NCBI GenBank assembly: GCA_007116755.1
Contig: SKHU01000043.1
Span: forward strand, 1-7,797
Length of the DNA stretch: 7,797 bases
From: Alphaproteobacteria bacterium
Lineage (GTDB): Bacteria; Pseudomonadota; Alphaproteobacteria; Micavibrionales; CSBR16-224
Reading direction: 5' to 3'
In this document: piece after piece, positions 1 through 5,710 of the stretch
Layout: each line of letters begins with the position of its first letter
Position numbering within the stretch: position 1 is the first letter of the stretch
Notes under the pieces: generated by a model
Database searches by the model: none
Seen by the model: only the letters and a program-made list of their open reading frames with translations
What the model was told of the DNA's origin: nothing
Translations under genes and position numbers: made by a program

Positions 1-791
1 CCCATGAAGGAGTAATGCGCAAAAAACAGCGGCCCACCCTCGGGCGGCCCCAAAGGGAGTTTAATGCCGTCATAATCCTGTCCGTTTTTGAAATGTGCAC
101 CCGACGGCCAGTGTTCATCATAGATTTTTTTATCAACCGGATGCGTGGGAGAGGAAAAAGCCAGCACATGGGTAACCAGAGCCTCGTTCCAGCCTTCCAG
201 CGGCAGGCCGATATCAAAACCGTGATTGGGGCTCCAGTGCCACATCAGCTTTTCGGGATCGGCTGTTGTATGCCAGTCCCATTCAACAGCCTCCCATAAT
301 TTATTGATTTTGTCGCGCAGCGTTTTTTCTTCCGCGCTATCGCCGGAAAAATACTGCCGCGCCGTCAATAATCCCATCATCAAAAACGAGGTTTCGACCA
401 GATCGCCACCATCGTCTTTTTCCGAAAACGCAACAGTTTTACCGGTTTTCCCATTCAGGAAATGTGGGAATACCCCGTGAAATTTATCTGCTTTTTCAAG
501 AAATTCTGCAATTTTGTTAATGCGATTTCTGATCTTGTCTTTTTTCAGAAAGCCGCGCTCCGCCCCTGCGATCATCGCCATGATACCAAATCCCGTACCG
601 CCGGTTGTGACGGTATCGAGATCATAGGGGAATCCCGGATCGTCGGCATTGCTGCGTTCGCGCACCATGCCGCAAGCGGGATGACCGAAACTCCAGACAT
701 ATTTCAGCGTCTGCTTTTGCACAAGATCAAGCAGTTCGTCATCGCTGAGCCGTTTTTTTACAGCGTGTTTTTTAAAATCTCTTTTCGGCAT
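1..791 (-). CDS. Glycoamylase-like (PF10091) glucanase, GH144-type, N-terminal part; truncated by window edge
   Basis: I translated this frame by hand: 263 complete codons from an ATG at 791 with no stop before the left edge, so the C-terminal part is missing (family members are about 400-450 residues). An opening helix (LSDDELLDLVQKQT) leads to HPACGMVRERSN (38-48), then TTGGTGFGIMAMI (62-74). An acidic motif DDGGDLVETS holds D126, D130 and E133; HWSPNHGFDIGLPLEGWNEA spans 185-204, and GPPEGGPLFFAHYSF follows near 248-262. These are hallmarks of the glycoamylase-like family, which includes GH144 endo-beta-1,2-glucanases and the related transglycosylase region of cyclic beta-1,2-glucan synthases. 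The D..D..E spacing and the Glu of WNEA match, from memory, acidic residues of the GH144 active site. The protein starts hydrophilic, and an in-frame TAA lies three codons before the ATG, so it has no signal peptide and is predicted cytoplasmic. No clear ribosome site is visible; it starts 40 bases after the GH3 gene and is probably co-transcribed. The fold family is secure; beta-1,2 specificity is inferred. Confidence 0.85.
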   Translation of the reverse strand, partial: MPKRDFKKHAVKKRLSDDELLDLVQKQTLKYVWSFGHPACGMVRERSNADDPGFPYDLDTVTTGGTGFGIMAMIAGAERGFLKKDKIRNRINKIAEFLEKADKFHGVFPHFLNGKTGKTVAFSEKDDGGDLVETSFLMMGLLTARQYFSGDSAEEKTLRDKINKLWEAVEWDWHTTADPEKLMWHWSPNHGFDIGLPLEGWNEALVTHVLAFSSPTHPVDKKIYDEHWPSGAHFKNGQDYDGIKLPLGPPEGGPLFFAHYSFM

Positions 792-831
792 AAAGTAATA
801 TTAACATATTTCTGGAAATTCCGCCAGTTTT

Positions 832-3042
832 TTAGCGCCACGTGATGGAAATCCTCTGTGTATCGCGGGAATTGGAGCCGGTATGCAAAATGAATTCGCC
901 GCCTTCGAAAACGGCATCACCGTCGGCATTAAGATATTTCAGATCGTCGGCAGTCAATGTAAAAACAGCATCCCGCGTTTCGTCTTTTTTGACGAGCAGT
1001 TTTTGAAAGGCTTTTAGTTCCTTAACAGGGCGTGTGATGCTGCAGACCGGATCGGTGATATAAAGCTGCACGGTTTCATATCCGTCACAGTCACCTGTAT
1101 TGGTCACGGCAACGCGCAGCGTCAAAACTGCATCTCTTCCATTTAATTCCGTTTGGTCGGCGACAGGCGGCGCGTAAGAAAATTCCGTATAAGACAACCC
1201 GTAACCGAAAGGATAAAGCGAGTCGTTGGGAATATCCAGATAGCGCGAGCGGAATTTCTCCAGCGGATCGCCGGTCGGCGGCCGCCCTGTGCGGCGCTGT
1301 GCATAATAAACGGGAATTTGTCCGACATGAACCGGAAAACTTGCCGTCAGTTTGCCCGATGGGATTTCCGCACCGAACAGAATATCGGCAATACCGCTGC
1401 CGGATTCCGTGCCGCCAAACCATGTCATCAATATCGCATCGGCCGTTTCGTGCTCTTCAGCCAGCGTCAGAGGGCGGCCGGACATCAGCACCAGCACCAA
1501 CGGCTTGCCGCAGCGTTTCAAAGCACGCAGCAATTTCTTTTGACACTCCGGCAGACCGATATCGGCGCGGCTGGCTGCTTCGCCCGACATTTCCTTCGCC
1601 TCGCCAAGCACGGCAATGACAATATCCGCCTGTTTTGCCGTTGCGAGCGCCTCGTCGATCATCTCCTGCGGCGGGCGCGGATCGATTACGACGGTTTCGC
1701 CGAACACGTTCAGCCGCTCGGCCAGATGCGGATCGTCAACGATATTCGCCCCTTTCGCATGGAGGATGTCAACACTGTCTCCGGCAAGTTTTTTGATGCC
1801 GTCATGTACGGAAACACATTCCTGCCAATCGGCGGCAATACTCCATGTGCCGGGCAGGTTGCGCCTATCATCGGCCAGCGGCCCGATCAGGGCAAGCGTG
1901 CCGGATTTTTGCAACGGCAGAATATTTTCCGCATTTTTCAGCAAAACGCAGGATTCCGCCACAGCTTTGCGCGCTGCTTTTCTGTGGCTGCCGGTCAGAA
2001 TTTTGTGCGACGGCGCGTCTGCGTCCAGATAGCGGTAGGGATCGTCAAACAGGCCGAGTTTGTATTTGGCCTCCAGAATGCGGCGGCAGGCGGCATCAAT
2101 CATCTCCATCGTGATGCTGCCGTTTTTCAAAGAATTTTGCAACGTTGTCAAAAACCCTTCCCCGACCATATCCATGTCGCATCCGGCGGCCAAAGCGCGC
2201 GCCGAGCAGTTTTGCAAATCGCCAAGCCCGTGCGCAGTCATTTCATTGATTGCGGTATAATCGGACACAACAAGCCCGTCGAATCCCCATTTTTCCCGCA
2301 GCACGCCAGTCAAAAGCCAATGATTGGCGCTGGCCGGAATGCCGTCAAGATCGTTGAACGCTGTCATGGCGCTGCCGCAACCGGCCTCAATCGCGGCCTG
2401 ATAGGGCGGCAGATAGGTTTCAAACAGGCGCAGGCGGCCCATATCGACAGTATTGTAATCGCGTCCCGCCTCTGCCGCGCCGTAAGCCGCCAGATGTTTG
2501 ACGCAGGCCAAAACCGTTTCGGGACGGGCAAGATCGCCGCCCTGATAGCCGTGTATCATGGCCTTTGCAATCTCGCCGCCCAGATACGGGTCTTCGCCTG
2601 CACTTTCGGCGATACGCCCCCAGCGCGGATCGCGGGCGATATCAACCATCGGTGAAAATACCCAGCTCAGCCCGTCGGCAACCGCTTCAACGGCGGCAAT
2701 ACGGGCGGTTTCTTCGATCATCTCCATATTCCACGTGCAGGACAGCGCCAGCGGCAGCGGAAAGATCGTCTTGTGGCCGTGAATCACATCAAGCCCGCAG
2801 AGCAACGGAATTTTCAGCCGCGATTCTTTAACAGCTGCTTTTTGATAGGGCAGGATGTTGTCCGGACCGTAAATGCCGAAAATACCGCCGGCATTGCCGC
2901 GGCGTATCGTTTCTTCCGCATTTTTATTGATAACCGCACCGGTATTGGTGAAATCGCCGGGCGTAATCAGATTCAATTGACCGATTTTTTCTTCCGTGGT
3001 CATGCCGCCTGTCAGACGGTCGATAAAATCCCGCATCGGCAC
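832..3042 (-). CDS. bglX: GH3 beta-glucosidase, BglX type, without signal peptide
   Basis: A retaining exo-glycosidase that removes terminal beta-linked glucose from oligosaccharides. The 736 residues show the full GH3 layout. The N-terminal TIM-barrel domain (about 1-340) carries PMVDIARDPRWGRIAESAGED (131-151), the substrate-binding KH pair (182-183) and the nucleophile D261 in VVSDYTAI. The alpha/beta sandwich domain (about 355-600) has GEAKEMSGEAASR, where E488 aligns with the presumed acid/base position of E. coli BglX, and LVLMSGRPL. A fibronectin-III-like C-terminal domain (about 630-736) contains SRYLDI, LYPFGYGLSYTEF and RPVKELKAFQK. The annotated start is GTG at 3042; ATG at 3036 (M3) is an equally possible start, and neither has a strong Shine-Dalgarno. 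E. coli BglX is periplasmic, but here the protein begins MPMRDFIDRL and an in-frame TGA sits nine bases upstream of the GTG, so no signal peptide can be hidden. It follows the exported-protein gene by six bases and precedes the glycoamylase-like gene by 40. The preferred linkage cannot be read from sequence; the neighbour suggests beta-1,2-glucooligosaccharides. Confidence 0.95.
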   Translation of the reverse strand: MPMRDFIDRLTGGMTTEEKIGQLNLITPGDFTNTGAVINKNAEETIRRGNAGGIFGIYGPDNILPYQKAAVKESRLKIPLLCGLDVIHGHKTIFPLPLALSCTWNMEMIEETARIAAVEAVADGLSWVFSPMVDIARDPRWGRIAESAGEDPYLGGEIAKAMIHGYQGGDLARPETVLACVKHLAAYGAAEAGRDYNTVDMGRLRLFETYLPPYQAAIEAGCGSAMTAFNDLDGIPASANHWLLTGVLREKWGFDGLVVSDYTAINEMTAHGLGDLQNCSARALAAGCDMDMVGEGFLTTLQNSLKNGSITMEMIDAACRRILEAKYKLGLFDDPYRYLDADAPSHKILTGSHRKAARKAVAESCVLLKNAENILPLQKSGTLALIGPLADDRRNLPGTWSIAADWQECVSVHDGIKKLAGDSVDILHAKGANIVDDPHLAERLNVFGETVVIDPRPPQEMIDEALATAKQADIVIAVLGEAKEMSGEAASRADIGLPECQKKLLRALKRCGKPLVLVLMSGRPLTLAEEHETADAILMTWFGGTESGSGIADILFGAEIPSGKLTASFPVHVGQIPVYYAQRRTGRPPTGDPLEKFRSRYLDIPNDSLYPFGYGLSYTEFSYAPPVADQTELNGRDAVLTLRVAVTNTGDCDGYETVQLYITDPVCSITRPVKELKAFQKLLVKKDETRDAVFTLTADDLKYLNADGDAVFEGGEFILHTGSNSRDTQRISITWR

Positions 3043-3048
3043 AGCCGC

Positions 3049-3612
3049 TCAGCGCCGGATTGTCGTACGCTGCGGGTTCTGCCGTTGCAGTGCCGCGGCG
3101 CGCAAGGTCTCTTCATCCTGACGGCACAGAGGCGCTGTGGTTTTCTGATCCGGCCAGACCTGGCGCGCCCAGCGTTGCAGCGTATCACGATCCATGCTCA
3201 ACGCACGGTCGATACGGCTGCTGAAATGCGAGCAGAAACTGGTTACACTCATGCTGACCGCGTGCTGGGAAATCTCGTTGGCCAGATCCGTACGCAGCGT
3301 ATGCAGTTGTTTGGACGGAGCCGCGCTTCCGTTGCTTTTGTAATAGCTGATCAGCCGGTTTTCGTAATCGGCCAGCAAGATACGGTTTTTCTGTGTAAAT
3401 TGCTGGTATTTGTCGTACAAACCCGCATGTCCGGGGATACGCTGGCAGGTCAGGCTGATCACCATCAACTCGCTGTGAATGCGCAAGCCCTGTTCGGCCT
3501 CGAACTGGCTGATGTTGTAACAGCGCGCTGCGCGCGCTTCTGTGACGGAGGCAAGACTTAGTAAAGCCGCCAGTGACAAAGACAGAAAAGACAGGGTTAA
3601 AATTCTGGGCAC
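3049..3612 (-). CDS. Exported four-cysteine protein of unknown function
   Basis: The protein has 187 residues. It starts with a textbook Sec signal peptide: basic PR, a hydrophobic core at about residues 4-22, and an A-R-A cleavage motif giving a mature start near residue 29. The mature protein begins with CYNISQFEAEQGLRIHSELM and has four cysteines (C31, C56, C127, C163), which could form two periplasmic disulphides. The tail is basic (QRTTIRR). The opening resembles small uncharacterised periplasmic proteins I recall from Rhodospirillales-like alphaproteobacteria; I know no function for them. The GTG start at 3612 is preceded by AAGGGGGA with about eight bases of spacing, a good ribosome site. 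A TTG at 3619 in another frame sits too close to that site. It is the first gene of the minus-strand cluster, and its TGA is only six bases and in the same frame before the GH3 start. It could bind or help take up glucan for the enzymes downstream, but nothing in the sequence shows that. Confidence 0.8.
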   Translation of the reverse strand: MPRILTLSFLSLSLAALLSLASVTEARAARCYNISQFEAEQGLRIHSELMVISLTCQRIPGHAGLYDKYQQFTQKNRILLADYENRLISYYKSNGSAAPSKQLHTLRTDLANEISQHAVSMSVTSFCSHFSSRIDRALSMDRDTLQRWARQVWPDQKTTAPLCRQDEETLRAAALQRQNPQRTTIRR

Positions 3613-3668
3613 GGGACAATCCCCCTTACATGTACACGGTTACTTTTTTCGCTTTCGATATGCGCCCC

Positions 3669-3697
3669 ACTTTACAGAAACTGCTTGGCAGCATCAA
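3669..3697 (-). promoter_or_regulatory. Possible sigma-70-like promoter for the minus-strand cluster
   Basis: Read on the minus strand, TTGATG (3697-3692), a 17-base spacer and TAAAGT (3674-3669) form a moderate match to -35 and -10 boxes, four of six at each. The predicted start near 3662 would give a leader of about 50 bases before the GTG at 3612. It overlaps the opposing argE promoter. This is a match by eye only. Confidence 0.3.
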
Positions 3698-3712
3698 GCA
3701 AATTGTTATAAA
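3685..3712 (+). promoter_or_regulatory. Candidate sigma-70-like promoter of argE
   Basis: TTGGCA (3685-3690), a 16-base spacer and TATAAA (3707-3712) are a good match to -35 and -10 boxes. Transcription would start near 3719, leaving a leader of about 54 bases before the argE ATG. The minus-strand promoter candidate has its -35 box inside this spacer, so the two could interfere with each other. Confidence 0.5.
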
Positions 3713-3772
3713 AAAGAAGGCGCATTCAAAGATGAAATGCATCCAATTTTTTTAAACAGGGAAGTGACAGTT

Positions 3773-4948
3773 ATGGCAAAGGCAAAACTCGGCAGCACAG
3801 AAATGCTGGAAAGATTGATCGGATTTGATACGACCAGCCATTTGTCCAATCTGGAACTGATTTCTTTCGTACAGAATTATCTGGAGGGCTACGGTATATC
3901 CTCCGAACTGATTTATGACGAGACAAAGAAAAAAGCCAATCTTTATGCCACAATCGGCCCGAAGGGCATTCCCGGCGTTGTGTTGTCCGGACATACGGAT
4001 GTCGTGCCGGTCGAGGGGCAGAAATGGGACAGCGACCCGTTTGCAATGATCGAAAAAAACAATCTGCTTTATGGTCGCGGCACATCGGATATGAAAGGCT
4101 TTATCGCGGTAGCGCTCGCCAAACTTCCGGAAATGCTGGATGCGGGGCTGAAAGCACCGTTTCATTTTGCTTTATCTTATGATGAAGAGGTCGGCTGTAT
4201 CGGCGCGCGCGGCATTGCCGATCATATCGCCCATCAGGAAATCACGCCGCGGCTGTGCATCGTTGGCGAGCCGACAAGCATGAAACCGATCACCGGCCAT
4301 AAGGGCGTGGCGGATTACGATTGCCGCATTCACGGCAAGGAATGCCATTCTTCCCTGGCACCTTACGGTGTCAATGCCGTGGAATACGGGGCAGAGCTGA
4401 TTGCACATATCAAATCCGTTGCCCGCCGCATGCAGAAGGAAGGGCCGTTTAACCAAGAATTTGATCCGCCCTGCACGACAGTCCATGTCGGAACGGTCAA
4501 AGGCGGAACGGCGCTGAATATCGTTCCGAATCTCTGCGAGTTTGAACTGGAAATCCGCTCGATCCCCGAACAAAATCCCGAGGAAATCGTTGATGAAATT
4601 CGGGATTATGCATGGCGGCATCTTGAACCTTTGATGAAAGATATCGACCCGCAAACCGGCATCACGATACAGGAAACCGTCGGTGTCCCGGGTTTCAATA
4701 TTGCCAATGACCATCCCGCCGCCGTATTCGTACAAAGCCTGAGCGGTGCAAACCGTGCGGAAAAAGTCAGCTTTGGCACCGAGGCGGGGCTGTTCCATGC
4801 GGCTGGCGTGCCGACGGTGGTTTGCGGGCCCGGGAATATCGAGCAGGCGCACCGCCCCAATGAATTCATTGCCTTGGAGCAGCTGGAAAAATGCGAGCAT
4901 TTCCTCTCGCGCCTGATTTCGGCCTTTACGAAGGAAAACCCGTATTAA
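3773..4948 (+). CDS. argE: Acetylornithine deacetylase (M20 family zinc hydrolase)
   Basis: Hydrolyses N-acetyl-L-ornithine to ornithine and acetate in arginine biosynthesis; cytoplasmic, two-zinc M20 enzyme. The 391 residues show the family motifs in order: SGHTDVVP (H74 zinc ligand, D76 supporting), YGRGTSDMKGF (D106 bridging ligand), SYDEEVGCIGA (E138 catalytic base, E139 ligand), GEPTSMKP (E166 ligand) and AHRPNE (H360 ligand). The dimerisation lid lies at about 175-285, with KGGTALNIVPN near 243-253. Length is normal for ArgE. The start at 3773 (MAKAKLGSTEM) has AGGGAA nine bases upstream and matches the usual N-terminus. An in-frame ATG at 3737 would add 12 residues, but with a poorer ribosome site. 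Longer upstream readings run into the divergent exported-protein gene. ArgE-type and DapE-type M20 enzymes are related; the GHKGVADYDC and AHRPNEF contexts and the overall length favour ArgE. No intrinsic terminator is visible before ndk. Confidence 0.9.
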   Translation: MAKAKLGSTEMLERLIGFDTTSHLSNLELISFVQNYLEGYGISSELIYDETKKKANLYATIGPKGIPGVVLSGHTDVVPVEGQKWDSDPFAMIEKNNLLYGRGTSDMKGFIAVALAKLPEMLDAGLKAPFHFALSYDEEVGCIGARGIADHIAHQEITPRLCIVGEPTSMKPITGHKGVADYDCRIHGKECHSSLAPYGVNAVEYGAELIAHIKSVARRMQKEGPFNQEFDPPCTTVHVGTVKGGTALNIVPNLCEFELEIRSIPEQNPEEIVDEIRDYAWRHLEPLMKDIDPQTGITIQETVGVPGFNIANDHPAAVFVQSLSGANRAEKVSFGTEAGLFHAAGVPTVVCGPGNIEQAHRPNEFIALEQLEKCEHFLSRLISAFTKENPY

Positions 4949-4962
4949 ATACCTTAAAACTG

Positions 4963-4990
4963 TTGCGTTTCCCGCCCGTCTTGTTATATA
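4963..4990 (+). promoter_or_regulatory. Candidate sigma-70-like promoter of ndk
   Basis: TTGCGT (4963-4968), a 16-base spacer and TATATA (4985-4990) fit -35 and -10 boxes. Transcription would start near 4997, giving a leader of about 84 bases before ndk that contains the inverted repeat at 5003-5021 and the tandem repeat at 5027-5046. Confidence 0.45.
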
Positions 4991-5002
4991 TCGGGGCGCA
5001 GG

Positions 5003-5021
5003 ATTCGGGTGTATCCCGAAT
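5003..5021 (+). repeat. Perfect 7-bp inverted repeat in the ndk leader
   Basis: ATTCGGG and CCCGAAT are exact inverted repeats separated by five bases (TGTAT). In RNA they would form a short hairpin a few bases after the predicted ndk transcription start. No T-run follows, so it does not look like a terminator of argE. It could stabilise the transcript or be a protein-binding site. Confidence 0.6.
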
Positions 5022-5026
5022 ATGGA

Positions 5027-5046
5027 TGAAAACAATTGAAAACAAT
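5027..5046 (+). repeat. Perfect tandem 10-bp direct repeat in the ndk leader
   Basis: TGAAAACAAT occurs twice head to tail without a gap, 35 bases before the ndk start codon. The unit is A-rich and lies between the leader hairpin and the ribosome site. It may be simple slippage or two copies of a recognition sequence. Confidence 0.7.
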
Positions 5047-5080
5047 AACGTAAAAAACTGACGTATTTTGGAGGAAAAAA

Positions 5081-5503
5081 ATGGCTGTTGAGCAGACGCT
5101 TTCTATTATCAAACCCGATGCAACCCGCCGCAACCTGACAGGAAAAATCAACGCACGCCTTGAAGATGCCGGCTTGCGTATTGTCGCACAAAAACGTCTG
5201 CACCTGACGCGCGGACAAGCGGAGCAATTCTATGAAGTCCATAAAGAACGCCCGTTTTATAACGATCTGGTGGAATTCATGATGTCCGGCCCTGTTGTCG
5301 TGCAGGTTCTGGAAGGGGAAGATGCCGTGGCTCTAAACCGCAAAGTAATGGGAGAAACAAATCCGGCAAATGCGGCAGAAGGAACGATTCGCAAGGATTT
5401 TGCAGAATCTATCGAGGCGAATTCCGTTCACGGCTCTGACAGCGCTGAAAATGCGGCAAAAGAAATACAGTTTTTCTTCAGCCGGACGGAAATCGTCGGA
5501 TAA
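5081..5503 (+). CDS. ndk: Nucleoside diphosphate kinase
   Basis: Transfers the gamma-phosphate from ATP to other (deoxy)nucleoside diphosphates through a phospho-histidine, keeping NTP pools balanced in the cytoplasm. The 140 residues are the standard bacterial length and the whole protein is one NDK domain. Visible motifs are TLSIIKPDA (K11), the ferredoxin-like core with FYNDLVEFMMSGPVV, GETNPANAAEGTIRKDFA, and the catalytic NSVHGSDS with phospho-acceptor H117. The start is well set: GGAGG at 5070-5074 lies six bases before the ATG. It lies 132 bases after argE with its own candidate promoter. Nothing is odd in the protein itself; its leader is unusual (hairpin and tandem repeat). Confidence 0.97.
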   Translation: MAVEQTLSIIKPDATRRNLTGKINARLEDAGLRIVAQKRLHLTRGQAEQFYEVHKERPFYNDLVEFMMSGPVVVQVLEGEDAVALNRKVMGETNPANAAEGTIRKDFAESIEANSVHGSDSAENAAKEIQFFFSRTEIVG

Positions 5504-5579
5504 TCATTGCGGAACTCTCCGGGGCTTAACGCTTTTCTAAGGGTTTTGTGTGTAAAATCAAAGGCGGACAGGTATTTAA

Positions 5580-5608
5580 GACAAAGAAGCGCTTGCTCTT
5601 GTCTTTTT
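5580..5608 (+). terminator. Possible intrinsic terminator of ndk
   Basis: GACAA at 5580-5584 pairs with TTGTC at 5599-5603; the stem extends inward with two small bulges to a GCTT loop and is followed directly by five T's (5604-5608). The bulges make it a moderate candidate. Its 3' arm overlaps the -35 box of the next promoter. Confidence 0.45.
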
Positions 5609-5626
5609 GCCGAGTCATGCTAGACT
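5599..5626 (+). promoter_or_regulatory. Candidate promoter of the DotI-like gene
   Basis: TTGTCT (5599-5604), a 16-base spacer and TAGACT (5621-5626, within ATGCTAGACTG) make a plausible promoter. Transcription would start near 5633, about 78 bases before the ATG of the DotI-like gene. The -35 box coincides with the 3' arm of the presumed ndk terminator. Confidence 0.5.
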
Positions 5627-5643
5627 GTTTGTGATGGAAGGTG

Positions 5644-5662
5644 CCGCAGTGGCGGTTTTTTT
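5644..5662 (+). terminator. Terminator-like hairpin with T7 tract in the leader of the DotI-like gene
   Basis: CCGC (5644-5647), a four-base loop and GCGG (5652-5655) form a short GC-only stem followed by seven T's (5656-5662). It lies after the predicted promoter and before the start codon, where it could act as an attenuator. The stem is only four pairs (plus one possible G-U), so it may be weak. Confidence 0.35.
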
Positions 5663-5710
5663 CTATGCGCTTAATAAATAAACAAAAAATACGGTAGCTT
5701 GATAAATACG

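Noticed and set aside
15..845. Several plus-strand open frames of 84-127 codons at the left edge
   Set aside because: The minus strand here is one unbroken frame with clear glycoamylase-family motifs; the plus-strand frames overlap one another and have no recognisable content.
1153..2655. Long open frame of 500 codons on the plus strand opposite the GH3 gene
   Set aside because: It lies entirely antisense to a gene with complete GH3 motifs, its translation is rich in Arg, Gln, His and Ala with no domain I recognise, and it has no ribosome site. It is a shadow of the GH3 codon pattern.
3542..3772. Upstream extension of argE to an ATG at 3542
   Set aside because: It would overlap the start and signal peptide of the divergent gene and add 77 residues unlike ArgE; the ATG at 3773 has a ribosome site and the family's N-terminus.
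5003..5021. Hairpin as an intrinsic terminator of argE
   Set aside because: It is followed by TATGGATG rather than a T-run and lies after the likely ndk promoter.
4172..5242. Open frame of 356 codons on the minus strand across argE and into ndk
   Set aside because: It runs antisense to two well-supported enzymes and through their regulatory gap, with no recognisable motif.
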